Source of the DNA: Streptococcus oralis subsp. dentisani
Lineage (GTDB): Bacteria; Bacillota; Bacilli; Lactobacillales; Streptococcaceae
DNA length: 64,000 nucleotides
NCBI RefSeq assembly: GCF_007475365.1
Contig: NZ_CP034442.1
Coordinates: 1,178,001 to 1,242,000, forward strand
Direction of reading: 5' to 3'
Shown here: positions 17,745 through 26,874 of the stretch, piece after piece
How the letters are laid out: each line of letters begins with the position of its first letter
Position numbering within the stretch: the first letter of the stretch is position 1
Translations under genes and position numbers: made by a program
The notes under the pieces: generated by a model
What the model saw: the letters and a program-made list of their open reading frames with translations, nothing else
The model's database searches: none
Told to the model about the DNA's origin: nothing

Positions 17745-17773
17745 TTTACTTCTTTAGTGAAAAGGATTACAAT
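17745..17773 (+). promoter_or_regulatory. Promoter of the universal stress gene
   Basis: TTTACT, 17-base spacer, TACAAT; an AGGAGG ribosome site follows. Confidence 0.6.
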
Positions 17774-17803
17774 AAAAGTAAGAAAATTTCAGGAGGTTTC
17801 ATT

Positions 17804-18256
17804 ATGGCACAACGTTACCAAAATGTTATGGTTGCAATTGATGGTTCTAAAGAGGCAGACTTGGCTTTTGTTAAAGGTGTTTACACTGCTCTACGCAATG
17901 ATTCCAAGCTCACCATTGCCCATGTTATTGACACACGCGCTCTTCAAAGCGTGTCTACCTTTGATGCTGAAGTTTACGAAGAACTCCAAGTCGACGCTGA
18001 AAGTCTGATGAAAGAGTACGCAAAACGTGCAAAAGATGCGGGTGTGACTGATATTCATACCGTCATCGAAATGGGAAATCCAAAAACTCTCCTTGCTCGT
18101 ACTATTCCAGACGCAGAAAATGTTGACTTGATTCTCGTCGGTGCAACAGGTCTTAATGCCTTTGAACGCCTCTTGGTTGGCTCTTCATCTGAATACATCC
18201 TCCGCCACGCAAAAGTTGATTTGCTCGTCGTGAGAGAACAAGAAAAAACATTATAG
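17804..18256 (+). CDS. Universal stress protein UspA family
   Basis: A 150-residue single-domain Usp protein with an alpha/beta Rossmann-like fold. It carries the ATP-binding pattern G-x2-G-x9-G-S in GATGLNAFERLLVGSSSEYILRHA and the N-terminal NVMVAIDGSKEAD. Family members act in stress survival and some bind ATP or c-di-AMP. AGGAGG eight bases before the ATG supports the start. Monocistronic. Confidence 0.94.
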   Translation: MAQRYQNVMVAIDGSKEADLAFVKGVYTALRNDSKLTIAHVIDTRALQSVSTFDAEVYEELQVDAESLMKEYAKRAKDAGVTDIHTVIEMGNPKTLLARTIPDAENVDLILVGATGLNAFERLLVGSSSEYILRHAKVDLLVVREQEKTL

Positions 18257-18262
18257 GAACAC

Positions 18263-18290
18263 AAAAGGAGCCTGCTAGGCTCCCTTTTTT
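18263..18290. terminator. Bidirectional terminator
   Basis: Seven-base-pair GC-rich stem (GGAGCCT / AGGCTCC) with A and T flanks, shared by the converging usp and HAD-MazG genes. Confidence 0.85.
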
Positions 18291-18291
18291 C

Positions 18292-19677
18292 TTACTTATT
18301 TCTCTCTTTATGTCGCTCATAAGCCTTGAGCTGACGCTGCAGTTCCTTTCTGATAGCAGGTTCTGGAGCATATTTTTCGTCCCAGTCATCCGGTTTTAAG
18401 ATTTTATGTGTAACTGGATCAAAATGGGCTTTTCCATCAGGAAAAACCTTCCCCATGTTTGCCTCATGCACAATATCAAAGATGCGTTCTGGATCCACTC
18501 CCATCAAGGCAAAACTACCGTAAGTAAAATACAGTGTATCGATTAGGGCATCAACCTGCCCGATTAGATCTTTTTGGGCAGGCGTTTTTTGCCTCACCTT
18601 TTCGGCCGCCTTATCAAGTGCCGCATGCATGCTGTTAAGTGCCTGCTGGAATTCTTCCTCCGAAGAACTTGCCGCTCGAACAAACTCTACTAATTCTTCA
18701 ATTTTAAAGTCTGCGCGGTGGGTTGCCCCTTCAACATCCCATGCCTGTGGCTCTTCCTGCGTCCGTTCATCCATCATGTGATGGAAGGTCTTGACCTTAT
18801 TAAAATGGTAATCTCGACTGACAAAAACTTTTTCTGAAGCCAAAACACCAAAGTGCTCGAGCGCCTTATGGATGCCATCTTGTTGGTTACTTGCTGTAAT
18901 GTGCTTGGCAACTTCTTTGACGCTGCTACTGCCATTTCCCATGGCTACAGACATACCAACACCCGCCAACATTTCTAGGTCATTGTCTGAATCACCAAAG
19001 GCCATGACTTGGTTGAGATCAAAACCATATTCTTTCCCGACTCGACGAATGCCTTCTAGTTTGGAATTTCCTTGGTTGATGACATCCGCAGCGAAGGGAT
19101 TGCTTCGAGTCAATTTCAAGTCTTCAAAATCACTTGCAGCTTTCTCAGATTCTTCAGGAGTCATCAGCATTAACACTTGATAGATTGGCTCATTTATCAA
19201 ACGAAGCAGGTCATCTTCCTTTTGAGGGACTGCCTTGCTAACCATTCGATTAAAGGAACGGCTCACGGTTCTTGTCAGAACAGTCGGAATAAAACGACTA
19301 ACCAGCTGCGAAAAGGATCCAAGACCAAATGACATAATTTTCGAACCAACAACAGCATGCTCGGTTCCAAGAGCGATTTCTTTTCGCTCCTTTTTAGCAT
19401 AGGCAATCAATTGACGCAGGCTTGACTTAGCAATCGGGCTAGCAAATAAGACTTTTTCTTTATTAAAGATATATTGTCCGTTATAAGTTATTGCAAAATC
19501 CAAGTCCAAGTCTTCCATCAATTCCTTGACAAAGAAAGGCCCCCGTCCTGTCGCCACTCCAACAAGCACCCCTTGTTCCTTCACGATCCTAATCGCGTCC
19601 TTAGTGGATTTCAAAACACTCTTACGATCGTTGACTAGCGTTCCATCGATATCAAAAAAAACAGCTTTGACTTCCAT
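18292..19677 (-). CDS. HAD phosphatase fused to a MazG-like nucleotide pyrophosphohydrolase domain
   Basis: Two-domain, 461-residue cytoplasmic protein. Residues about 1-275 are a Cof-type HAD phosphatase with FFDIDGTLVNDR, the K-containing middle and AFGDSDNDLEML near the end. Residues about 285-460 look like an all-alpha MazG/phosphoribosyl-ATP pyrophosphohydrolase domain (HHMMDERTQEEPQ, FKIEELVEFVRAASSSEEEF, DALIDTLYFTYGSFALMGVD). This pairing would suit nucleotide or sugar-phosphate clean-up, which is inference. Its promoter overlaps that of ansA. Confidence 0.82.
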   Translation of the reverse strand: MEVKAVFFDIDGTLVNDRKSVLKSTKDAIRIVKEQGVLVGVATGRGPFFVKELMEDLDLDFAITYNGQYIFNKEKVLFASPIAKSSLRQLIAYAKKERKEIALGTEHAVVGSKIMSFGLGSFSQLVSRFIPTVLTRTVSRSFNRMVSKAVPQKEDDLLRLINEPIYQVLMLMTPEESEKAASDFEDLKLTRSNPFAADVINQGNSKLEGIRRVGKEYGFDLNQVMAFGDSDNDLEMLAGVGMSVAMGNGSSSVKEVAKHITASNQQDGIHKALEHFGVLASEKVFVSRDYHFNKVKTFHHMMDERTQEEPQAWDVEGATHRADFKIEELVEFVRAASSSEEEFQQALNSMHAALDKAAEKVRQKTPAQKDLIGQVDALIDTLYFTYGSFALMGVDPERIFDIVHEANMGKVFPDGKAHFDPVTHKILKPDDWDEKYAPEPAIRKELQRQLKAYERHKERNK

Positions 19678-19702
19678 CCTATCCCATTCTCCCCTTTTGT
19701 GT

Positions 19703-19718
19703 TACAATGATTATACCA
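19703..19718. promoter_or_regulatory. Overlapping divergent extended -10 promoters (HAD-MazG and ansA)
   Basis: Plus strand TGTTACAAT (-10 at 19703-19708) for ansA; minus strand TGGTATAAT (-10 at 19710-19715) for the HAD-MazG gene. The two boxes are one base apart, so RNA polymerase cannot occupy both. Confidence 0.6.
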
Positions 19719-19742
19719 CATTTCAGAGAGAGTGAGTAAATC

Positions 19743-20705
19743 ATGCCTAAGAAAATCCTTGTTTTACATACAGGTGGGACTATTTCCATGCAAGCCGACG
19801 CCACTGGTGCAGTTGTAACCAGTCAGGACAATCCCATGAACCATGTATCCAATCCACTTGAAGGGATTGAGGTTCATGCCCTAGACTTTTTTAACCTACC
19901 GAGTCCCCATATCAAACCTAAACATATGCTTGCACTCTATCATAAAATCAAAGAGGAAGCTAATAACTACGATGGAGTTGTCATCACACATGGTACAGAT
20001 ACCTTAGAAGAAACAGCTTACTTTCTTGATACCATGGAAATCCCACACATGCCCATTGTTCTAACAGGAGCTATGCGTAGTTCAAACGAACTCGGTAGTG
20101 ATGGAGTTTATAATTATCTGAGTGCTTTACGAGTCGCCAGCGATGACAAAGCAGCCGACAAGGGTGTGCTGGTCGTCATGAATGATGAGATTCACGCAGC
20201 AAAGTATGTTACCAAAACCCATACGACCAACGTCGGTACCTTTCAAACTCCTACTCACGGGCCTCTCGGTCTCATCATGAAGCAAGAAATCCTCTACTTC
20301 AAAACAGCTGAGCCTCGTGTCCGTTTTGATCTCGAACATATTCAAGGTCTGGTTCCCATCATCTCCGCTTATGCAGGAATGACCGATGAGCTGATTGACA
20401 TGCTTGACCTAGATCACCTAGATGGATTAGTCGTTCAAGCTTTTGGAGCAGGTAATGTACCCAAAGAAACAGCTCAAAAATTAGAAAGTCTCCTCCAAAA
20501 AGACATTCCAGTCGCCTTGGTCTCACGATGCTTTAACGGAATTGCAGAGCCCGTTTACGCCTATCCGGGCGGAGGAGTTCAATTACAAGAGTCTGGCGTT
20601 TTCTTTGTCAAAGAACTCAATGCTCAAAAAGCTCGCCTCAAGTTATTGATTGCTATCAACGCGGGACTAAAAGGGCAGGCCTTAAAAGACTATATGGAAG
20701 GCTAA
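19743..20705 (+). CDS. ansA: Type I L-asparaginase
   Basis: Hydrolyses asparagine to aspartate and ammonia in the cytoplasm. The 320-residue protein has both family signatures, HTGGTIS with the nucleophile threonine and ITHGTDTLEETAYFLD, plus GAMRSSNELGSDG. No signal peptide, so it is the cytoplasmic type. Monocistronic. Confidence 0.95.
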   Translation: MPKKILVLHTGGTISMQADATGAVVTSQDNPMNHVSNPLEGIEVHALDFFNLPSPHIKPKHMLALYHKIKEEANNYDGVVITHGTDTLEETAYFLDTMEIPHMPIVLTGAMRSSNELGSDGVYNYLSALRVASDDKAADKGVLVVMNDEIHAAKYVTKTHTTNVGTFQTPTHGPLGLIMKQEILYFKTAEPRVRFDLEHIQGLVPIISAYAGMTDELIDMLDLDHLDGLVVQAFGAGNVPKETAQKLESLLQKDIPVALVSRCFNGIAEPVYAYPGGGVQLQESGVFFVKELNAQKARLKLLIAINAGLKGQALKDYMEG

Positions 20706-20723
20706 TCCTCTTCTCTAGAACAC

Positions 20724-20757
20724 AAAATCAGGAAATCTTCTCGATTCCCTGATTTTT
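20724..20757. terminator. Bidirectional terminator
   Basis: Hairpin AAATCAGGAAATC / GATTCCCTGATTT with one mismatch and T run, between the converging ansA and ccpA. Confidence 0.85.
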
Positions 20758-20758
20758 T

Positions 20759-21769
20759 CTATTTACGTTTTCGTGTCGAACGACGTTCTGTCAAACCGTG
20801 AGGCAGGAGAACTTCACGTTCTTCCAACTCTTCTTTATGCATAATCTTGGTCAACATACGCATACTGATAGCACCAAGGTCGTATAGAGGTTGAGCAATA
20901 GTCGTTAAGTTTGGACGAGTGAATCGTGCAATTTGAGAATCATCTGTCGTGATGATTTCAAACTCTTCTGGTACAGAAATACCGTGATCTGCCAAGCCAT
21001 TTAACACACCCGCAGCCAATTCATCACCTGTCACAACCGCGGCTGTAGCCTGTGAAGAAACCAAGCGCTCTGCCAAGGCATAGCCATCATTATAGCTGTA
21101 TTTAGACTCAAATACCAAGCCCTCGCTATAAGGAATTCCTGCCTTTTTCAAAGCTTCCTTGTAACCAATCAATCGAATTTTACCATTGATATCATCAACA
21201 AGTGGTCCACTGATAAAGGCAATCTTTTCATTTTCCTGAAGCAAATGAGTTACTGCATCAATCGTTGCTTGTTTGTAGTCAATATTAACACTTGGCAACT
21301 GGTGTTCGATATCCACCGTTCCTGCAAGGACAACTGGTGTCCGAGAACGAGAAAATTCTGAACGAATCTTTTCAGTCAAGTGATAACCCATAAAAATGAT
21401 CCCGTCAACCTGTTTTGAAAAGAGAGTATTAACTACTGAAACTTCTTTTTCATCGTCTTCATCACTGTTGGCTAGGACGATATTGTACTTATACATCTCT
21501 GCAATATCATCAATTCCTTTGGCTAGGGTTGAAAAATAGCCATTGGTGATATTTGGAATCACAACACCAACTGTCGTGGTTTTCTTGCTGGCCAAGCCAC
21601 GCGCTACCGCATTTGGACGGTAGTCAAGACGATCGATCACCTCTAGAACTTTTTTACGAGTATTCTCTTTGACGTTCTTATTGCCATTCACTACACGGCT
21701 AACAGTTGCCATTGAAACCCCAGCTTCACGGGCAACATCATAAATCGTTACTGTATCATCTGTGTTCAT
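20759..21769 (-). CDS. ccpA: Catabolite control protein A
   Basis: LacI-family master regulator of carbon catabolite control; with HPr-Ser-P it binds cre sites. The 336-residue protein has the N-terminal helix-turn-helix TIYDVAREAGVSMATVSRVVNG, the hinge YRPNAVARGLASKKTTTVGV and a periplasmic-binding-like core with GYHLTEK and TTDDSQIARF. It is monocistronic, and its own promoter carries a cre-like site. Confidence 0.97.
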   Translation of the reverse strand: MNTDDTVTIYDVAREAGVSMATVSRVVNGNKNVKENTRKKVLEVIDRLDYRPNAVARGLASKKTTTVGVVIPNITNGYFSTLAKGIDDIAEMYKYNIVLANSDEDDEKEVSVVNTLFSKQVDGIIFMGYHLTEKIRSEFSRSRTPVVLAGTVDIEHQLPSVNIDYKQATIDAVTHLLQENEKIAFISGPLVDDINGKIRLIGYKEALKKAGIPYSEGLVFESKYSYNDGYALAERLVSSQATAAVVTGDELAAGVLNGLADHGISVPEEFEIITTDDSQIARFTRPNLTTIAQPLYDLGAISMRMLTKIMHKEELEEREVLLPHGLTERRSTRKRK

Positions 21770-21820
21770 TCTGTTTCCTTTCTATATTGAAAATTTCGCT
21801 TTCATACATCTGCTTACTCC

Positions 21821-21849
21821 ATTTTATCACTTATTGTAAACACTTTCAA
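21821..21849 (-). promoter_or_regulatory. ccpA promoter with overlapping cre-like site
   Basis: Minus strand TTGAAA (21844-21849), 17-base spacer, TAAAAT (21821-21826). Bases 21835-21848 read TGTAAACACTTTCA, a near-palindrome resembling cre (TGWAANCGNTNWCA) with CA instead of the central CG. It covers the -35 box, so it points to negative autoregulation. Confidence 0.6.
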
Positions 21850-21978
21850 GTATTTTTTAGAGAAACTTTGAAAAAATTTCACAACCTATTCCCATTTTGA
21901 AAAAGTGAGTACGATTTCTTGATTTTTGGGATGTTTTGCTGTATGATAAGGAAAAATAAAATGGGGGAGGGAATGTTT

Positions 21979-22296
21979 ATGGCTTTTACAAATACTCAGA
22001 GACGTTCTGCCAGTTTTGGCGTTGTGACCAGCTTGCCTGACGATGTTATCGACTCTTTATGGTTTATTATCGATCATTTTTTGAAAAATGTCTTTGAATT
22101 AGAAGAGGAACTTGAATTTCAACTGCTAAATAACGAGGGAACCATCACCTTCCATTTCTCTAGTCAGCACCTGCCGACTAGTATCGACTTTGATTTTAAT
22201 CACCCCTTTGACCCTCTTTACCCTCCTCGGGTTCTTGTTTTAGACATGGACGGGAAAGAAACCATCCTCCTTCCTGAAGAAAATGACCTATTTTAA
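21979..22296 (+). CDS. DUF960 family protein
   Basis: Small cytoplasmic protein of unknown function, 105 residues, beginning MAFTNTQRRSASFGVVTSLPDDVIDSLW. The pattern of a short N-terminal strand, an acidic middle (ELEEELEFQLL) and the C-terminal FDPLYPPRVLVLDMDGKE fits the DUF960 family of streptococci and lactobacilli. The second ATG at 21979 is chosen because GGGAGGG lies nine bases before it and only two or three before the first ATG. Confidence 0.85.
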   Translation: MAFTNTQRRSASFGVVTSLPDDVIDSLWFIIDHFLKNVFELEEELEFQLLNNEGTITFHFSSQHLPTSIDFDFNHPFDPLYPPRVLVLDMDGKETILLPEENDLF

Positions 22297-22342
22297 AAAC
22301 TCTAGCTTCTCGGCGCAAACTGCTGAGGAACTAGAGTTTTTT
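22295..22342. terminator. Bidirectional terminator
   Basis: Ten-base outer stem AAAACTCTAG / CTAGAGTTTT with further inner pairing, between the DUF960 gene and the converging folate operon. Confidence 0.85.
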
Positions 22343-23155
22343 CTATTTGTTCAATTCTTGATACAAGTAACGAATTGGTTGTTTTAGGATCGGATGGATA
22401 AAATGGGGAGCTATTTCCTGTAAGGGCTCAAGAACAAAGAGGCGTTCTGCTATATAAGGATGAGGCAAGATGAGGTTGTCTGTATAAATGACCTGGTCCT
22501 CCACAAAAAGCAAATCCAAATCAATCAAACGCGGTCCCCAATGCACCTCTCGAACCCGTCCCATTTCTGACTCAATGGCTAATAATGTTTCTAACAAGAC
22601 TGGTGCTGGCAGCCAGGTTTCTACTTCAATTACCTGATTGGCAAAGCTATCCTGTTCCACACCGCCCCAAGGCTCCGTCATCGAGACACTGGACTCTTTT
22701 AAAATATGGATACCACGAGCTCGCAGTTTGTCAATAGCTTGTTCCAAGTTTGCTTGCTTATCCCCCATATTGCTTCCTAGGGCGATAAAAGCTCGTTGCT
22801 TACGACGGTGAATGGTCACCGAGCAGGTATCTAGTGGCAAATGAACTGGCGCCCAAGGTTTTTTCAGTTCCAGCTCAATCTCCTGAACGAGAGGATAGGT
22901 CTCAAAGGTACGCTCTACTAGTTTGTAGGCTACCGTCTCAATCAAGTCCTCAGTGGTTTCCTGAAACCAAGCTGTCCACTGCTGACAAAGTTCGCCGTAA
23001 TGGATAGAAGCTTCCAAATCCAAGTCTGTCGCTACCTTGGTCATATCATAGGATAAGCTTGCGGAAATAACAAACTTCTGCCCCAATTCTTTCTCACTTG
23101 GAAAAAGACCATGATAAGCAAAAATTTCCAAATCTTTAATCTGCAGTTGATCCAT
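22343..23155 (-). CDS. sulD: Bifunctional dihydroneopterin aldolase / HPPK
   Basis: Fusion of FolB (about residues 1-120; [23 protein letters not shown]) and FolK (about 121-270; [40 protein letters not shown]). It cleaves dihydroneopterin and then pyrophosphorylates 6-hydroxymethyl-dihydropterin for folate synthesis. This fusion is typical of S. pneumoniae and relatives (SulD). Last gene of the folate operon, about 40 bases after folE. Confidence 0.96.
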   Translation of the reverse strand: MDQLQIKDLEIFAYHGLFPSEKELGQKFVISASLSYDMTKVATDLDLEASIHYGELCQQWTAWFQETTEDLIETVAYKLVERTFETYPLVQEIELELKKPWAPVHLPLDTCSVTIHRRKQRAFIALGSNMGDKQANLEQAIDKLRARGIHILKESSVSMTEPWGGVEQDSFANQVIEVETWLPAPVLLETLLAIESEMGRVREVHWGPRLIDLDLLFVEDQVIYTDNLILPHPYIAERLFVLEPLQEIAPHFIHPILKQPIRYLYQELNK

Positions 23156-23197
23156 AACTAGTCCTTTCTAGAAAAATTCGCATGAAGCGGATTCTTT

Positions 23198-23752
23198 TTA
23201 TAGTCCCATTAGACGATAAGCCTGATCTCGTAGATCCTTATCGGTCTCAAATAGACCTCGAGCTACTGTCGTCAATGTTGCAGTGCCTGGTTTTCGAACA
23301 CCACGCATGCTCATACACATATGCTCTGCCTCAATGACAACAAAGGCTCCCTTAGCCCCCAGATACTCCATCAAGGCATCGGCCACTTCGATATTCAATC
23401 GTTCTTGAATCTGTGGTTTTTTAGCATAGACTTCAACCGTACGGGCTAACTTGGACAAGCCTGCCACACGGCCATCTGGAATGTAGGCAATGTGCGCTCT
23501 CCCATAAAAGGGCAAGAAGTGGTGTTCACACATGGTGTGGAAGAAGATATCCTTTTCCACCACCATATTGTCATCAATAATTTCAAAGGATTTTGACAAA
23601 TGTTCCTCCGCAGTCTGACCAAGACCTGAAAAAATCTCTTGGTACATACGGGCTACACGAGCAGGTGTTTCCTGTAATCCCTCGCGTTTAGCATCCTCAC
23701 CGACGGCCTCGATAATCATTTTTACAGCCGCTTCAATCTTTTGTGTATCCAT
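23198..23752 (-). CDS. folE: GTP cyclohydrolase I
   Basis: First folate step: GTP to dihydroneopterin triphosphate. The 184-residue protein has the zinc ligands in [17 protein letters not shown] and [13 protein letters not shown]. It is four bases downstream of folC, so translation is coupled. Called sulC in pneumococcus. Confidence 0.97.
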   Translation of the reverse strand: MDTQKIEAAVKMIIEAVGEDAKREGLQETPARVARMYQEIFSGLGQTAEEHLSKSFEIIDDNMVVEKDIFFHTMCEHHFLPFYGRAHIAYIPDGRVAGLSKLARTVEVYAKKPQIQERLNIEVADALMEYLGAKGAFVVIEAEHMCMSMRGVRKPGTATLTTVARGLFETDKDLRDQAYRLMGL

Positions 23753-23755
23753 TCT

Positions 23756-25057
23756 CTAGTTATTCCTCTCCATCAGGTAGGCTCTCACTTGGTTCAAGAA
23801 ATACAAGGAACCCGTGACAATCCTAACTGTTTTTTTCTCTTCTTTTCTATCTGTCAATTTCTGCTCTAGAAAATCCTGCCAACTTTGATAGTTGAGATTT
23901 CTAGACTCAGCTGCCTCTTTCAATACTCTTTCATCCGTCGCTCGACTATCGTCAAAATGGGTTACAGTCAATTGACTATTTGGCACCGTTTCTAGCAAAT
24001 CCAGCATATCCTCCAAGGCCTTGGTTTTGATACAAGTAAAGAGAATTTCTTTATGATAGTCAGCAAAGCGTTCTTGCAAAGTATTCAACAAAGCCTTGAT
24101 AGCATGCGGATTGTGAGCCCCATCTAAAATCATCAGTGGTTCACTAGACAGGACCTCCAAACGCCCTGGCCATCTGGTTTCCTCCATGGCTTGAGCAACC
24201 AAGTCATTGCTAGCTAATTCTCGCCCAGTCTCCTGGCAATAAGTGTCTAGGAGAGCAAGCGCCATCCCTGCATTCTCTATCTGATGCAAACCCAGCAGAC
24301 CTGTTTGAAAACGACCTTGTCTGACAGAACTTGTATAATCAAAGCTTTCACCCGTCACCACGCTTTCTTGATGACGAACCTGGTAATCTTTCCCATAGGC
24401 AAGTCTCGGCGCATTTTTAGCTTCTGCAATAGGATTGATCACAGCCAAAGCTTCTGGAGTAATATGACCTGTCACCAAGGGAATGCCTTGTTTGATAATA
24501 CCAGCCTTCTGCTCTGCTATGGCTTCCAAGGTGTCACCAAGTAGGGCTACATGGTCCAATCCAATGGTCGTAATTCCTGTTAAAATTGACTGGCAAACAT
24601 TGGTACTATCCAAGAGTCCACCCATACCGACTTCCATGATGGCTACATCTACTTGTTCTGAGGCAAAGTAATCATAAGCCAGGGCTGTGATAATCTCAAA
24701 CTCAGTCGTTTCTTGTAAAGCAGCGCTCCTCTCCCCCTCAAGCAAAGAGCGATAAACTGCCATGAGGGCTTCTAGCCTCGCTTCTGGGATGGATTCCCCA
24801 TTGATGCTAATCTGGTCTGTATAATGAATGAGATAGGGCGAGCTGAAAACACCAACTCTCAGACCTAGCTTTTCCAGCATCTTTTTCAAAAAAGCAATGG
24901 TAGATCCCTTGCCATTGGTCCCTCCGATATGGATAACCTTGAGTTTGAGATGGGGATTACCTCGCAGGGCTAGGAGTTCTACCATTCGCTCCAAGCCAAA
25001 ATGCGGTTGGTCCGTCCGGTAGTGGGCAATCCACTGATTGTTTTGAATTTCGTTCAT
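23756..25057 (-). CDS. folC: Folylpolyglutamate / dihydrofolate synthase
   Basis: Adds glutamate to dihydropteroate or folates using ATP. Mur-ligase-like, 433 residues, with the P-loop HIGGTNGKGSTIAFL, VGMGGLLDSTNV, TTIGLDHVALLG and ILDGAHNPHAI. It begins two bases after the folP stop. Called sulB in pneumococcus. Confidence 0.96.
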   Translation of the reverse strand: MNEIQNNQWIAHYRTDQPHFGLERMVELLALRGNPHLKLKVIHIGGTNGKGSTIAFLKKMLEKLGLRVGVFSSPYLIHYTDQISINGESIPEARLEALMAVYRSLLEGERSAALQETTEFEIITALAYDYFASEQVDVAIMEVGMGGLLDSTNVCQSILTGITTIGLDHVALLGDTLEAIAEQKAGIIKQGIPLVTGHITPEALAVINPIAEAKNAPRLAYGKDYQVRHQESVVTGESFDYTSSVRQGRFQTGLLGLHQIENAGMALALLDTYCQETGRELASNDLVAQAMEETRWPGRLEVLSSEPLMILDGAHNPHAIKALLNTLQERFADYHKEILFTCIKTKALEDMLDLLETVPNSQLTVTHFDDSRATDERVLKEAAESRNLNYQSWQDFLEQKLTDRKEEKKTVRIVTGSLYFLNQVRAYLMERNN

Positions 25058-25058
25058 C

Positions 25059-26024
<966 letters not shown>

Positions 26025-26042
26025 TCACCACATTATTTCTCT

Positions 26043-26051
26043 ATTTTACCA
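26043..26051 (-). promoter_or_regulatory. Folate operon promoter (extended -10)
   Basis: TGGTAAAAT on the minus strand, leader about 30 bases before the GAGGAG site of folP. Confidence 0.5.
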
Positions 26052-26106
26052 TAAAAAGAAAAAGATGGATACGCTAGCATTTATCTTTTCCAAGTAAGGA
26101 AATGGT

Positions 26107-26814
26107 TTAGAAAGGCAAGCCTATATTTCGACTAATCAAAACCAGTAAAGCCAGTAAACAAAAGGCGATACCATTGACAATCATATGAAGCAAGATTGAC
26201 ATCTCTAAACGTTCTGTTCTGTAGGCTGTCCAAGTTAAAACTGTCGACATTCCTCCATAGATAAGGAGAGAAGGCAGATTGGTCGGTGTGTGGAGCAAGG
26301 CAAAGACGACTGCACCTACAAGATAACCCAACTTCTCCTTCCCGCGGAAGATCTTTTTAGGAATAATTCCACGACACAATATTTCCTCACAAATGGGAGC
26401 AATCAGAACCAGTAAGAAAAAACTGGAAATCAGCGAGCTATTCTGAACCAGATTATTAATAGTTGATTGATTGCTGGTCGTAGATTCATTCATCAGACGA
26501 AGCAAGGCAGAGCCGAATAAGTTACTTGTGAAAATAACCAAATAACTCAAAACCAAGCGGGCTAGATCTTTTGCCTTGAAAAAAGAAAGATTGAAGGTCG
26601 CAATCTCTGTTTTTCGCGCACTAAAGATAAAAACAGTTAGAATAGCAACCGACAGCAAAGCCACTAAGAGTCCTGACTGGAGGAGTGGGAATTGTCTAGC
26701 AGATAAAAGGGCAGATAAAATTAAAGGTAGTTGGGATAACACCAATCCTATTAAAAAAATCAACACCCATATTCCTCTATCCAGAATTTCTTGCCAGATA
26801 CCTTTTTTCTTCAT
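26107..26814 (-). CDS. CPBP family intramembrane metalloprotease
   Basis: Multi-pass membrane protein of 235 residues with the CPBP (Abi, CAAX-protease-like) motifs: APICEEILCRGIIPKK (EExxxR), FALLHTPTN (FxxxH) and a last conserved HMIVNGIAF. Six to seven helices. Family members process or protect against peptides, and in lactic acid bacteria some give bacteriocin self-immunity; the substrate here is unknown. AGGAGGTACATC precedes the ATG. Confidence 0.88.
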   Translation of the reverse strand: MKKKGIWQEILDRGIWVLIFLIGLVLSQLPLILSALLSARQFPLLQSGLLVALLSVAILTVFIFSARKTEIATFNLSFFKAKDLARLVLSYLVIFTSNLFGSALLRLMNESTTSNQSTINNLVQNSSLISSFFLLVLIAPICEEILCRGIIPKKIFRGKEKLGYLVGAVVFALLHTPTNLPSLLIYGGMSTVLTWTAYRTERLEMSILLHMIVNGIAFCLLALLVLISRNIGLPF

Positions 26815-26832
26815 GATGTACCTCCTTATAAT

Positions 26833-26855
26833 AAAAAGGGGAGACTCCCCTTTTT
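26833..26855 (-). terminator. Terminator of the NCS2 permease
   Basis: Almost perfect palindrome AAAAAGGGGAG / CTCCCCTTTTT directly after the permease stop. Confidence 0.9.
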
Positions 26856-26874
26856 CTATTATACCATTTATAGC

